DNA of 64,000 nucleotides. Source: Vreelandella venusta (GTDB lineage: Bacteria > Pseudomonadota > Gammaproteobacteria > Pseudomonadales > Halomonadaceae). The translations under genes were made by a program, and so were the position numbers. Shown one piece after another: positions 16,997-26,425 of the stretch. The stretch covers positions 62,001 to 126,000 of the forward strand of contig NZ_BJUL01000009.1 of assembly GCF_007989605.1 (NCBI RefSeq), given 5' to 3'. How positions within the stretch are numbered: position 1 is the stretch's first letter; each line of letters starts with the position of its first letter. Below the pieces are notes generated by a model. The model was given only the letters and a program-made list of their open reading frames with translations, was not told the DNA's origin and ran no database searches.

Positions 16997-18415
16997 ATGG
17001 ACCGCCAGGACGTGTTACAGCAGCTTGTAAAACACTATGCCCAGCAACCTGAGCGTTTAAGCAAACAAGTACGACTGGAGCAGGCATTGAGGCAGGCGGT
17101 TACTAAGGCGTGGCCGAACCAAACTCGATTGCCGTCGCACCGTCAGTTGGCATTAACGTTGGGCGTTGCCCGACATACGCTAGCAGTGGCGGTTTCGACG
17201 CTTGTTGAAGAGGGGCTGCTAACGACATTTCATGGCAAGGGCACCTGGAGTTGTAGGAAGGAAGCTTCTGTCGCTCCCACGTCACAGAGTATTCAGCTTT
17301 CAAAACGTGCTCAGCAAGTATTGCGTTGGCCTGGCGCCAGCACCGTTCAAAGCGGCGCCTTTGTGCCTGGCATACCGGATATCGCTCAGTTTCCAATGCG
17401 CAAGTGGCGTCAGCTGTATGCCAGTGTCACCGTGCCGCAAAATGCCTTACTGCTTTCTTACTCTACCGGTGGCTATGGGCCGCTTAAGCGCGCAATCCGT
17501 GAGTTTCTGGCGCGCTGGCGCAATATTCATTGTGATATTGAGCAGATCATCATCACTGATGGTACCCATAACGGTATTGAGCTATGCGCCATGGCATTGG
17601 CCGATGTGGGCGATACCGTGGCGATGGAATCGCCCTGTTATTGGGGAGCGCGCAACGTATTCACTGCCACAGGGCTTTCAATTGAGATGCTGCCTTGGTT
17701 TTCCGATAGTGGACATGTGTTACCGCAGACGACCGGTAATATTGCGCTCGCATATTTGACCGGCTCTCATCACTATCCGCTCAGCGTGCCCACTCGCGCT
17801 GCTCATAAGCAGCAGCTGTGTGACGCTTTATCGCCCACCTATGTGGTTGAGGATGACTACGAATTCACCCGAGACGATCACACTAACCTGCTGTTTGATC
17901 CAAACTCGGAACGCCATTTACTGGTAGGCTCATTCTCTAAGATGATGTTTCCCGGCCTGCGACTTGGCTATTTAGTGGTGCCACGCCATTTGGCAGGTCC
18001 AATGAACCGCCTACGCAGCGAGCTGTTTCGCGAAGGCCGTATGCTTGATCAAGCGGTATTGGCGCAGTTTATTTTTGATGGTGACTTAGACACTTGGTGT
18101 CGCCGCATCCAGCGCGACTATCTAGGCCGTCAGCAGGTGCTGCACGACCAGCTCAGCTCACTACCCAAAGTGCGCAATGTGTCCCCCCCGACTAGCGCGA
18201 TTAGCTTGTGCGTTGAGTTTGAACCCGGGGTTAATGATGTAGCACTTGCCCAAGCACTGCTCAAAGAACACTTGATTGTTCGCCCGCTAAGCCCCGTGTG
18301 CGCTGACAAGGACTCACGGACAGGATTGGTAATGGGCGTGGGCATGCTATCGGGCGAGACATTAGTGCGTGAAGCCCAACGGCTGCGGCGCTGTTTAGAG
18401 TTACTACTTCGCTAG
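16997..18415 (+). CDS. MocR-family regulator, GabR-like
   Basis: 472 residues. N-terminal GntR winged helix (NQTRLPSHRQLALTLGVARHTLAVAVSTLVEEG, about residues 38-72), a linker, then an aminotransferase-fold domain with the PLP lysine in LVGSFSKMMFPGLRLGYLV. GabR regulators bind PLP and GABA and activate gabDT. This gene is divergent from gabD with candidate direct-repeat operators between them, so control of GABA catabolism is the best guess. AGAGG lies upstream of the ATG. The alternative PdxR role is less likely because no pdx gene is nearby. Confidence 0.9.
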   Translation: MDRQDVLQQLVKHYAQQPERLSKQVRLEQALRQAVTKAWPNQTRLPSHRQLALTLGVARHTLAVAVSTLVEEGLLTTFHGKGTWSCRKEASVAPTSQSIQLSKRAQQVLRWPGASTVQSGAFVPGIPDIAQFPMRKWRQLYASVTVPQNALLLSYSTGGYGPLKRAIREFLARWRNIHCDIEQIIITDGTHNGIELCAMALADVGDTVAMESPCYWGARNVFTATGLSIEMLPWFSDSGHVLPQTTGNIALAYLTGSHHYPLSVPTRAAHKQQLCDALSPTYVVEDDYEFTRDDHTNLLFDPNSERHLLVGSFSKMMFPGLRLGYLVVPRHLAGPMNRLRSELFREGRMLDQAVLAQFIFDGDLDTWCRRIQRDYLGRQQVLHDQLSSLPKVRNVSPPTSAISLCVEFEPGVNDVALAQALLKEHLIVRPLSPVCADKDSRTGLVMGVGMLSGETLVREAQRLRRCLELLLR

Positions 18416-18490
18416 GCGAGGTAGGCTTAGACCGTGTTGAGCATCACACTGTATGCCTAGTTAAAAAAACTTATTCACAAGGATTTTTCC

Positions 18491-19156
18491 ATGCGCCACC
18501 CTGTTGATAATTCGGTGCTTCTCTCAACGCTTCGCCTATTGATGGTGCTGTGCGCCGTGCTGGCAGTTTCAGGCTGCGCAGCTTTTGCACCTAGCCCGCC
18601 GGAAGATCAGAGCAATATCTGTGAAATCTTTCGTGAGCAGCCAAGCTGGTATGACTATGCCCAGGAATCCGAAGAGAAATGGGGCACACCGATTGCCACG
18701 CAGATGTCATTTATTCAGCAGGAATCTTCATTTCGCAGTCATGTGCGCCCAGACCGCAAGTATTACCTGGGCTTTATCCCCGGTCCACGCCCCTCCTCCG
18801 CCAAAGGCTATGCCCAAGCCCAAGACCCCGTTTGGGAGGAGTATGAGGATCAAGCGGGTAGCCTATTTGCCCGCCGAACCCATATGAAGCACGCCACGGA
18901 TTTCATTGGCTGGTATAACCGCCGCTCTCAGCAGCAGGCAGGTATCTCGCTGAGTAACCCTGAACACCTTTACTACGCTTACCATGAAGGCGCGGGCGGC
19001 TACCAGCGAGGCACTTACCGCAGCAAACCCCACGTGCTGCGTGCAGGCAGCCAAGTAGCAGCCCGCGCTAACCGTTATCAAGCCCAGCTCAACGCTTGCG
19101 AAGCAGAGTTTCAGTGCCGCAAGTTTTATCAAGTCTGGCCGTTCTGTCGTAGTTAA
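18491..19156 (+). CDS. lipoprotein with transglycosylase SLT-like domain
   Basis: 221 residues. A lipoprotein signal peptide ends at the lipobox AVSG-C (Cys about 29), so the mature protein is likely anchored in the outer membrane. The segment ATQMSFIQQESSFRSHVRP resembles the catalytic helix of lytic transglycosylases, with Glu in QQESSF as candidate acid. The later ASGYAQAQDPVW-like and LYYAYHEGAGGYQRGTY segments match the rest of the lysozyme-like core. It may trim peptidoglycan. It stands alone between the GabR-like regulator and the TauE-like permease, and AAGGA precedes the ATG. Confidence 0.83.
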   Translation: MRHPVDNSVLLSTLRLLMVLCAVLAVSGCAAFAPSPPEDQSNICEIFREQPSWYDYAQESEEKWGTPIATQMSFIQQESSFRSHVRPDRKYYLGFIPGPRPSSAKGYAQAQDPVWEEYEDQAGSLFARRTHMKHATDFIGWYNRRSQQQAGISLSNPEHLYYAYHEGAGGYQRGTYRSKPHVLRAGSQVAARANRYQAQLNACEAEFQCRKFYQVWPFCRS

Positions 19157-19167
19157 GCGCTCCTTCT

Positions 19168-19908
19168 ATGACTCTAATGGGTGGCTTGGCCTTAATTAGT
19201 GTCGTGTTTTTGACATCGATGCTGTCTGGCGTATTTGGCATGGCGGGCGGCTTAGTACTGCTGTGGTTTCTGCTGATCATGTTTCCTGCAGGAACTGCCA
19301 TGGCCGTACACGGGGTGATTCAGCTCACGTCTAACGGATCGCGAGCATGGTTATCAAGACGCTTTATTGTCTGGCGGATTGTTATGCTGATGACATTGGG
19401 CGTATTGATCGCCGCTGGTTTGCTGCTGCTGTTCAGCTATAGCCCCAATGCCGCGACGGTTTCCCTGTTCATTGGCTTAATGCCAATACTCGTATGGATT
19501 CCCAAACGCTGGTTTCACTTAGATGCTAATCGCGCCAGCCACGCGCTAGGCTGCGGCATTGCAGCAGGGAGCCTGACCATTGCGGCGGGGGTTTCTGGGC
19601 CACTGATTGATATCTTCTTTGTGCGCTCCCAAATGGATCGACGACAAGTGGTAGCCACCAAGGCGATGATTCAGGTGGTGGCTCACAGCATCAAGATTCT
19701 CTTTTATCTGGGCGCAGCTATGGCACTTAGCACCAGCGAATGGGGCATTGTGCTGCTAGCAACGCCCTTTGCGATCTTTGGCACCCACACCGGCAATCGT
19801 ATTTTGCAGCGCCTCACTGATGCCAACTTCCGCACCTGGACGCGCTGGATCGTGACCGGCATTGGGATTTTCTACTTCCTGCAAGGGCTCTTTCTACTCA
19901 CCCGCTAA
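19168..19908 (+). CDS. TauE/SafE-family membrane permease
   Basis: 246 residues with about eight hydrophobic helices and the family's two-repeat pattern: GVFGMAGGLVLLW near residue 22 and the second half GCGIAAGSLTIAAGVSGPLIDIFFV near 128. TauE/SafE permeases export or import sulfonates, sulfite or related anions; the substrate here is unknown. It begins 12 nt after the lipoprotein gene and may share its transcript. A small TTGGGC-AGC-GCCCAA hairpin follows the stop at 19911-19925. Confidence 0.85.
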   Translation: MTLMGGLALISVVFLTSMLSGVFGMAGGLVLLWFLLIMFPAGTAMAVHGVIQLTSNGSRAWLSRRFIVWRIVMLMTLGVLIAAGLLLLFSYSPNAATVSLFIGLMPILVWIPKRWFHLDANRASHALGCGIAAGSLTIAAGVSGPLIDIFFVRSQMDRRQVVATKAMIQVVAHSIKILFYLGAAMALSTSEWGIVLLATPFAIFGTHTGNRILQRLTDANFRTWTRWIVTGIGIFYFLQGLFLLTR

Positions 19909-19981
19909 CGTTGGGCAGCGCCCAAATTATGTGTACGACATCATTACTGCGACAATTGCCGCACACTACAAACCAGTCATA

Positions 19982-20533
19982 TCAGAACGCCTTACCGGGC
20001 GTAGCGCAGCTAATTATCTTGCAGGGGGCATCACTAATATTTCGGAAACGATGTGGAACGCTTGTCTTAAAATAATAAGACTCTCCCGGCCCTAGGCGCC
20101 TGGCGGTGCTGCCAACAATGATTTCGATCTCGCCTTCTACAACAAAGCCAGCTTCTTCACCGTAGTGGGTAATCATGGCTTGCCCAGTGTCAGCGCCCGG
20201 CAGATATCGTTCAACCATAAACGCCAGCGCACGATTAGGCCGATTTGCCCCGACAAGTTTGAAGGAAATATCGCCGGATGCGATATCAACCAAGTCATCC
20301 GCCGAATAGAAAATCTGCTCCTGGCTATCAAGATCCATCGTAAAAAAATCACCGACGCTCATAGAGAATGCGTTTAGGATTTTCTTCAGGGAACTGACTG
20401 ATGGGCTAACTTTTCCTTGCTCTATTAGCGAAAGACTTGAGTGGGTAACCCCACACAACTTTGCCAGTTCACGCTGCGAAATCCCTCGCTGCTTGCGCAA
20501 GGAGCGCAAGCTCGCACCCACGTCATCCGACAT
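19982..20533 (-). CDS. puuR: XRE-family regulator with C-terminal cupin domain (PuuR-like)
   Basis: 183 residues. Residues 5-60 form an XRE helix-turn-helix (LRSLRKQRGISQRELAKLCG, then HSSLSLIEQGKVSPSVSSLKKIL), and residues 110-180 form a cupin (EEAGFVVEGEIEIIVG, then GPGESYYFKTSVPHRFRN). This is the layout of PuuR, the putrescine-responsive repressor, and it lies at the edge of a puu gene cluster. I chose the ATG at 20533, where the conserved MSDDVGASLRSLR begins; a longer frame upstream lacks homology. Probable targets are the puuA, puuD and puuB promoters. Confidence 0.88.
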   Translation of the reverse strand: MSDDVGASLRSLRKQRGISQRELAKLCGVTHSSLSLIEQGKVSPSVSSLKKILNAFSMSVGDFFTMDLDSQEQIFYSADDLVDIASGDISFKLVGANRPNRALAFMVERYLPGADTGQAMITHYGEEAGFVVEGEIEIIVGSTARRLGPGESYYFKTSVPHRFRNISDAPCKIISCATPGKAF

Positions 20534-20604
20534 GCTGTTTTCACTCCCTATCAATAAGTAAATTAAATTACGTTGACGGTCTATTGACGGGCACATAATA
20601 GCGC

Positions 20605-20629
20605 AAAAAAAACCCCACGGCTGTGGGGC
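20605..20629 (-). terminator. intrinsic terminator of the NhaC-family gene
   Basis: On the minus strand CCCCAC-AGCC-GTGGGG is followed by eight T. It lies 68 bases past the stop codon of the NhaC-family gene and upstream of the puuR-like gene, so it separates the two transcripts. Confidence 0.88.
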
Positions 20630-20696
20630 AAACTCTCAATTAACGTGGCGTTTTGAAAAATAATCGTTTTAGTCAGCGTCAGGCATTATGTTCCAC

Positions 20697-22151
20697 TCAG
20701 GCGCTACGAACTCCCGCCAACTCCGAGTCGGCGCTTGCCGTTTTCGCCCCATCTTCATAGGCGATACGGAAGCCGGTAAAGCCATAAATAATCGCGAACA
20801 TCGGGCTCAGCAGCGCCAGAAAGGCGTAGGGCGCGTAGCTAAATGCACTGACCCCAAGGGTGGCAAACATAAAGGCACCGCAGGTATTCCAGGGCACCAG
20901 GGGTGATGTCATGGTGCCTGCATCCTCCACGGTACGAGACAGGTTTTTCAGTTTGAGCGAGCGGCGTTTGTACTCGCTGGCATACATACGGGCAGGCAGA
21001 ATAATACTTAAATACTGATCGCAACCTACGACGTTAGCGGCCATCGATGTTGCCACTGTGGTAGCAATCAGGCTGCCAGTAGTCTTGGCCAGTTTGAGCA
21101 GACTTTCCACGATGGTGCGAAAGAACCCTGCTGACTCAAGAATCCCGCCAAAGCTCATCGCGATAATGATCAGCGAAACCGTCCACATCATGGCGCTAAC
21201 GCCGCCGTTGGTTAGCAGGTCGTCCACCGTAACGTTGCCAGTGTCTACCGCGTAGCCTTCCACAAAAATAGTAAAGCTATCACCTAGCGGGACGCCCTGA
21301 ACCACAATTGCACAGACAATTCCCATCAGCGAACCGATAGAAAGTGCCGGAATGGCAGGTACTTTTTTGATCATCATCACAATGACGGCCGCTGGCACCA
21401 GTAGCAGCCAGGGGCTAATAATAAACAGCTCATTGAGGCTCTGCTGTAACTCGGTTACCTGTGCTGCGCCATCACCGGAAGGCGTCATGTTCAGGCCGAT
21501 AATGGTGTAAAGCACCAGAGCAACCGCTAGCGCAGGAACCGTGGTGTAGAGCATATAGCGAATGTGTTCAAACAGGTCGACACCAACCACACCCGGCGCC
21601 ATATTGGTAGTTTCGGAAAGCGGAGAAATCTTGTCACCAAAATACACGCCGGAGATCACGGCTCCCGCGACCATTGCCGGGTTAAGGCCTAGCCCTTCAC
21701 CAACGCCCATCAAGGCGATACCAATGGTGCCGGCCGCCGTCCAGGCATTACCACCAGCCAACGACACTAAGCAGCAGATTAAGCACGCCGCGACCAAAAA
21801 GTAATCCGGTGCCAGAATGCTCAGGCCGTAATAGATCATCGTGGGCACAATCCCACCGGCAATCCAGTAGCCAATAATGGTGCCGATAATGATCAGAATG
21901 ACAATCGCCTGAGTCGTCAGGCCAATAGAGCGCATGATGCCCGCTTCAAGCTTTTTCCAGCGGCTACCCGTCGCAAGGGCCACCGCTGTTGCCACAATCG
22001 CACTTAAAAACAGCGGCAAGTGCGGATCCGTTTCAAAGTAGCCGATAAATACGCCCAAAGATGCTGCCATAAACACAATCGGGATCATGGTCGCTTTTAA
22101 ACTTGGCCGTGGTATTTCCTGATCTTCCTTAACAGTGGTGTCGGTCGACAT
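20697..22151 (-). CDS. NhaC-family Na+/H+ antiporter-like carrier
   Basis: 484 residues and about 12 hydrophobic segments. Family marks include the duplicated Na+-antiporter segments: IIGTIIGYWIAGGIVPTMIYYGL near 85, GVYFGDKISPLSETTNMAPG near 185, and MAANVVGCDQYLSIILPARMY in the C-terminal half. NhaC relatives include ion antiporters and amino-acid or organic-acid exchangers. It sits between puuR and puuC, and no PuuP-type importer is present, so it may carry putrescine or an amino acid (inference). The ATG at 22151 follows GAGGA; the longer frame is unlikely. Confidence 0.88.
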   Translation of the reverse strand: MSTDTTVKEDQEIPRPSLKATMIPIVFMAASLGVFIGYFETDPHLPLFLSAIVATAVALATGSRWKKLEAGIMRSIGLTTQAIVILIIIGTIIGYWIAGGIVPTMIYYGLSILAPDYFLVAACLICCLVSLAGGNAWTAAGTIGIALMGVGEGLGLNPAMVAGAVISGVYFGDKISPLSETTNMAPGVVGVDLFEHIRYMLYTTVPALAVALVLYTIIGLNMTPSGDGAAQVTELQQSLNELFIISPWLLLVPAAVIVMMIKKVPAIPALSIGSLMGIVCAIVVQGVPLGDSFTIFVEGYAVDTGNVTVDDLLTNGGVSAMMWTVSLIIIAMSFGGILESAGFFRTIVESLLKLAKTTGSLIATTVATSMAANVVGCDQYLSIILPARMYASEYKRRSLKLKNLSRTVEDAGTMTSPLVPWNTCGAFMFATLGVSAFSYAPYAFLALLSPMFAIIYGFTGFRIAYEDGAKTASADSELAGVRSA

Positions 22152-22232
22152 AATGTCCTCACTCAGCATTTGCTTGTTGTTGGTGTTGATAGTGATGTAA
22201 CCGCGTTAGAAACCGTTGTGCAGGCATCGCTG

Positions 22233-22280
22233 AGACCATCTCAAAGACCATCTCAAAGACCATCGCAAAGACCATTGCAG
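22233..22280. repeat. 12-bp tandem repeat x4 upstream of the NhaC-family gene
   Basis: Units begin at 22233, 22245, 22257 and 22269: the first two are AGACCATCTCAA, the next two differ by one and three bases. The array is 82 bp upstream of the minus-strand start codon, in a 290-bp gene-free stretch (22152-22441) that otherwise shows nothing certain. Confidence 0.8.
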
Positions 22281-22441
22281 AAATTGTTATTACCTTTCTG
22301 ATACGGTGCTCAGGCACAGCGAAGCCATGACCAGATGCCACCGCTTATACGGCGGCGTCTGGCGCTGTGAATGACTCAAATCAATACGTGGTGATGCCTT
22401 TAATCGCTGTTCGCAAGTCACGAACAAAGGAGTGTTAAGTG

Positions 22442-23941
22442 TTAAGGGCTAAGCGACATCCATACCGTCTTCACTTCACAGTATTTTTCCTGCGCGTGAA
22501 GCGATTTATCGCGTCCATTGCCCGACTGCTTAACACCGCCGAAGGGAACGGTCTGATCGATACCGGCCCAGTTATTCACATAGACCTGACCGGATTGCAG
22601 CCGCCGAGAGACTCGCATGATGCGGTCAATATCTTGGCTCCAAACGCCCGCAGCAAGGCCGTAGTCGCTGTCATTGGCCAGCGCAATGGCTTGCTCTTCG
22701 CTGTCGAACCCAAACACACTCAGTACAGGGCCAAATATTTCTTCGCGGCCAATGCACATGTCGGGAGTCACATCATCGAAGACCGTAGGCGGCAGGAAAT
22801 ACCCATTAGAGCCGCTAGGTTCGCCGCCCAACTTCAGGGTGGCACCTTCGCTTTCGCCTTGGCGAATATACTCAAGTACTCGTTGGTACTGCGCTTCATC
22901 CACCATAGCACCCATAAAGCTAGCCGGATCAAGCGGATCGCCCGGCTGCATGTGCTCAGCAGCTTTCACTACCCGAGCCACAAAGTCTTTGCGAATACTG
23001 TTTTCCACCAGCAGTCGCGAACCGGCAATACAGACTTCGCCTTGGTTGTGGAAAATAGCTTCCGCAGCGCTCTGGGCGACGGCATCTAGGTGCTGGCAGT
23101 CAGCAAAAACGATATTGGGGCTTTTGCCACCGCACTCCAGAAACACGCGTTTCAAGTTGGATTGTCCGGCGTACTGCATCAGCTGTTTACCCACGCCAGT
23201 GGAGCCGGTGAACGCCAGACCATCAACCTGCATAGAAAGTGCCAGAGCCTTGCCCACCGTATGGCCGTACCCTGGCAACACTTGAAAGACACCATCGGGA
23301 ATACCCGCTTCCTTGGCAAGGTGAGCCAAGCGCAGCGCTGACAAAGGTGATTTTTCCGACGGCTTGAGAATAACGCTGTTGCCCGCCGCCAGTGCTGGAG
23401 CAATCTTCCACGACGTCATCATTAGTGGGAAATTCCACGGTACAATGGCAGCGATAACGCCCATTGGCTCGCGCAGCACCAACCCTAGCGCACGATCTCC
23501 AGTAGGTGCCACTTCACCGTAAAGCTTGTCGATACACTCCGCTTGATAGCGCAGACAGGCGACGGTGCCTGCCAAATCCCCTAGCGAACTGGAAATCGGC
23601 TTGCCCATATCCAACGTATCTAACAGCGCCAATTCATCGCGGTGTGTCTCTACCAGCTCAGCTAGACGCAGTAGCACCCGCTTACGCTTACTCGGGTGAC
23701 AGCGTGACCAAACACCACTTTCAAAGGTTGCACGGGCTGCTTGCGTCGCAAGCTCAGCATCTTGCGCATCGCAGCTGGCTACCTCAGCAAGCACATGCCC
23801 GGTGGCAGGGTTGATACTGCTCAGCGTGCTGCCATCGGCGGCAGCGACAAACTCACCATTAATGAAGGCGCGCGTTTCAAAGCTCAGTGATGCGGCTTTT
23901 GATTGCCAGTCGGCGAGGGTTTTCGGTGTATCTGCCGCCAT
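22442..23941 (-). CDS. puuC: aldehyde dehydrogenase, gamma-glutamyl-gamma-aminobutyraldehyde type
   Basis: 499 residues. The expected reaction is oxidation of gamma-glutamyl-gamma-aminobutyraldehyde to gamma-glutamyl-GABA with NAD(P)+, the third step of the Puu pathway. The catalytic cysteine is C304 in FHNQGEVCIAGSRLLV, the general base E269 in VFLECGGKSPNIVF. VPWNFPLMMTSWKIAPALAAGNS marks the cofactor site. Its ATG overlaps the spuC stop codon (TAATG), so the two are coupled. Broad-substrate activity on other amino-aldehydes is likely. Confidence 0.92.
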   Translation of the reverse strand: MAADTPKTLADWQSKAASLSFETRAFINGEFVAAADGSTLSSINPATGHVLAEVASCDAQDAELATQAARATFESGVWSRCHPSKRKRVLLRLAELVETHRDELALLDTLDMGKPISSSLGDLAGTVACLRYQAECIDKLYGEVAPTGDRALGLVLREPMGVIAAIVPWNFPLMMTSWKIAPALAAGNSVILKPSEKSPLSALRLAHLAKEAGIPDGVFQVLPGYGHTVGKALALSMQVDGLAFTGSTGVGKQLMQYAGQSNLKRVFLECGGKSPNIVFADCQHLDAVAQSAAEAIFHNQGEVCIAGSRLLVENSIRKDFVARVVKAAEHMQPGDPLDPASFMGAMVDEAQYQRVLEYIRQGESEGATLKLGGEPSGSNGYFLPPTVFDDVTPDMCIGREEIFGPVLSVFGFDSEEQAIALANDSDYGLAAGVWSQDIDRIMRVSRRLQSGQVYVNNWAGIDQTVPFGGVKQSGNGRDKSLHAQEKYCEVKTVWMSLSP

Positions 23942-25317
23942 TATGCACTCTCCATTGGGTGTGTTATCGCCAGTTTTTCAGCAGTTTTATCCAACGCTAA
24001 ACGCGCCTTGCTGACCAATTCATCGATTTCATCACGGGTGATAATTAGCGGCGGCGACATCACCATCGTATCGCCCACTGAGCGCATCACTAGGCCATGT
24101 TCAAAGCACAAATCACGACACAAATTGCCCGCAGAAAGCGACTTATCGAAGCGTTCACCGGTGCGCTTGTCGGCGACCAGCTCTAGTGCCCCAATCAAGC
24201 CCAACGAGCGGGCTTCTCCCACCAACGGATGCTCAGCCAGTTCCTGCCAACGTTTAGCCAGATAGGGCCCCAATTCATCGCGGACTTTCTCGACTACCCG
24301 TTCACTTTCCAGCAATTCGAGGTTTTTAAGCGCAACCGCCGCACAGACCGGGTGACCCGAGTAAGTAAAACCGTGGAAGAACTCACCGCCATCTTTGATC
24401 AGCGTATCGGCCACGCGATCTCCCACCAGCACCGCGCCAATGGGTAGATAGCCCGACGACAAGCCCTTGGCAATCGGCATCAGGTCAGGTTTTAAGCCAT
24501 AGTGAGTACTGCCAAACCACTCGCCTAGACGTCCGAAACCGCAAATAACTTCATCGGCAATCAACAAAATGTCGTACTTGGCCAACACCTCTTTCACCGC
24601 GGGCCAATAGCTGTCTGGTGGAATGATCGCACCACCTGCGCCCTGCACCGGCTCAGCGATAAACGCCGCCACCTTGTCTTCACCCAACGCCAGAATTTGC
24701 TCTTCCAACGCTTGGGCACACTGCTTGCCAAAGGCTTCCTGACTCATGTCGCGCCCTTCACCAAACCAGTAAGGCTGGCAAATATGGCTAATTCCCGGCA
24801 CACACGGGCCGCCTTGATCATGCATCGGCGCCATACCACCCAGGCTCATCCCCGCGACAGTAGAGCCGTGATAACCATTTTCACGCGAGATGACCCATTG
24901 TTTCTCCGGCTTGCCTTTAATCGCCCAGTAGCGCCGCACCATGCGCAGTACGGTATCGTTGGCTTCAGACCCGGAACCCGTGAAGAACACATGATTGATA
25001 TGCTCGGGTGCCAGCTCACTCAGCTTAGCGGCCAGCTTTACCGCCGGTGGATGGGTGGTTTTAAAGAAATTGTTGTAATACGGCAGCTGCTGCATCTGTT
25101 CGCTGGCGGCATCCACCAACTCTTGCCGGCCGTAGCCGAGATTGACGCACCAAAGTCCCGCCATACCATCAAGAATACGATTGCCCTGGCTGTCGTAAAT
25201 GTATACCCCATCGGCGTGGGTGATGATGCGGCTACCCTCTTCGCCGAGTGATTTAAAGTCAGTGAATGGATGAAGGTGATGTTGGCGATCCAACGCCTGG
25301 TAGTCCTGGGTCTGCAT
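23941..25317 (-). CDS. spuC: class-III aminotransferase, putrescine:pyruvate (SpuC) type
   Basis: 458 residues. It resembles SpuC-type polyamine:pyruvate transaminases, which convert putrescine to 4-aminobutanal. The PLP lysine is K284 in DLMPIAKGLSSGYLPIGAV, the ring-binding motif LLIADEVICGFGRLGEWFG lies near 251-269, and FTGSGSEANDTVLRM near 112-126. It lies between puuD and puuC in one operon. The cluster therefore holds both a glutamylated (PuuABCD) and a direct transaminase entry into putrescine breakdown; gamma-aminobutyrate or another omega-amine is also possible. Confidence 0.9.
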   Translation of the reverse strand: MQTQDYQALDRQHHLHPFTDFKSLGEEGSRIITHADGVYIYDSQGNRILDGMAGLWCVNLGYGRQELVDAASEQMQQLPYYNNFFKTTHPPAVKLAAKLSELAPEHINHVFFTGSGSEANDTVLRMVRRYWAIKGKPEKQWVISRENGYHGSTVAGMSLGGMAPMHDQGGPCVPGISHICQPYWFGEGRDMSQEAFGKQCAQALEEQILALGEDKVAAFIAEPVQGAGGAIIPPDSYWPAVKEVLAKYDILLIADEVICGFGRLGEWFGSTHYGLKPDLMPIAKGLSSGYLPIGAVLVGDRVADTLIKDGGEFFHGFTYSGHPVCAAVALKNLELLESERVVEKVRDELGPYLAKRWQELAEHPLVGEARSLGLIGALELVADKRTGERFDKSLSAGNLCRDLCFEHGLVMRSVGDTMVMSPPLIITRDEIDELVSKARLALDKTAEKLAITHPMESA

Positions 25318-25352
25318 AGGTCAGTTCCTGATCAAGTCGTTACAACAAGCAT

Positions 25353-26159
25353 TCAGCTAGTAGCTAGCTGGGCGGCGCGTTGGGTACGATGCTGACGGCA
25401 GGCCGCCGCAAACCCCTGAAACAGTGCGTCATAGAAAGGGTGTTCTTTAGGGCGCCACTCCGGGTGCCACTGCACAGCCAGGGCGAACGCAGCCGCATCA
25501 CGCACCGAAATCGCTTCAACTAATCCATCAGGCGCCCAGGCCTCTGCCACTAGGCCTGGTGCTAGCTGATCAATCCCCTGCTGATGCAGTGAATTCACCT
25601 CAGCCTGCTCGCTGCTATAGAGCGCTGCCAGGGCGCCACCCGGACGGATTCTGATCGTATGAGAGGGGACATAATGGCCAGCCATGTCGTCAGCGGGCGG
25701 CTCACGATGATCAAGCATGCCTGGTAACGTTTGAACGGCCTGATGCAGGGTGCCTCCAAAGGCCACATTCATTTCCTGAAAGCCGCGACAAATACCAAAT
25801 AAGGGCAACGCCTGACGTAACGCCTCGTGCACCCAGCACAGTGCCGCTTCATCGCGCCGTACGTCTGCGCGGGTATTCTCCGGCGCGCGTTCAGCACCAT
25901 AGCGGTCAGGAGCGACGTTGGTATAACTGCCGGTTAGCAGCAAGCCATCCAGGCTACCCAGCAGCTCAATGGCCTGCTCAGCACGCTGCTCGGGCGTCAA
26001 CGTATCGGCGGCTAATACAGGAAGAATCACCGGCGTGATGCCGTAGTGGTAAAGCGCCTGCAGGAATTTATCGGTCACTATCTGCGCGGGATGGCCTTCC
26101 ACTTCTCGGCAGCAGGCGATAACACCCACCAGTGGGCGTGGGGAATGCGTTGCTTGCAT
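25353..26159 (-). CDS. puuD: gamma-glutamyl-gamma-aminobutyrate hydrolase (class-I glutamine amidotransferase fold)
   Basis: 268 residues. It releases GABA and glutamate from gamma-glutamyl-GABA, the last Puu step. The nucleophile is C124 in LFGICRGFQEMNVAFGG, and the catalytic His lies in AVQWHPEWRP near residue 235. The ATG at 26159 was preferred to a TTG two codons upstream. First gene of the puuD-spuC-puuC operon, divergent from puuA. Its product GABA is the substrate of gabT at 14-15 kb. Confidence 0.92.
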   Translation of the reverse strand: MQATHSPRPLVGVIACCREVEGHPAQIVTDKFLQALYHYGITPVILPVLAADTLTPEQRAEQAIELLGSLDGLLLTGSYTNVAPDRYGAERAPENTRADVRRDEAALCWVHEALRQALPLFGICRGFQEMNVAFGGTLHQAVQTLPGMLDHREPPADDMAGHYVPSHTIRIRPGGALAALYSSEQAEVNSLHQQGIDQLAPGLVAEAWAPDGLVEAISVRDAAAFALAVQWHPEWRPKEHPFYDALFQGFAAACRQHRTQRAAQLATS

Positions 26160-26266
26160 AGTCAAACCACTTTGTCAGTTGTTATGTTTTATTCAACAGT
26201 CACTTCAACATAGCGTGGCTTGTTTTATTTTCCAATAGCAAAATGAAATTTTTATGAAAAAATACA

Positions 26267-26281
26267 TTAACCATATGATAA
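26267..26281. promoter_or_regulatory. candidate puu operator, copy 1
   Basis: TTAACCATATGATAA between the divergent puuD and puuA genes matches TTAACCAAATGATCA upstream of puuB at 13 of 15 positions. The rest of this 266-bp spacer is very AT-rich (A-runs at 26290-26330) and must carry both promoters. Assignment to the PuuR-like protein is inference. Confidence 0.4.
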
Positions 26282-26425
26282 ACAAGGAATTAAAAAAAAT
26301 AACCGTTATCTCAAAAAAACAATGCCACAATTTTTGTTATTAAATATTTGACACGAACGATTGCCGAAGCAAGGATACTGTTAGCAGAAACACAACTAAA
26401 ACGGCATAAAAATAAGGTACAACGT

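Noticed and set aside
22439-23089. Long plus-strand open frame of 216 codons opposite puuC
   Set aside because: It is the antisense shadow of a clear aldehyde dehydrogenase, has no ribosome site and no family resemblance.
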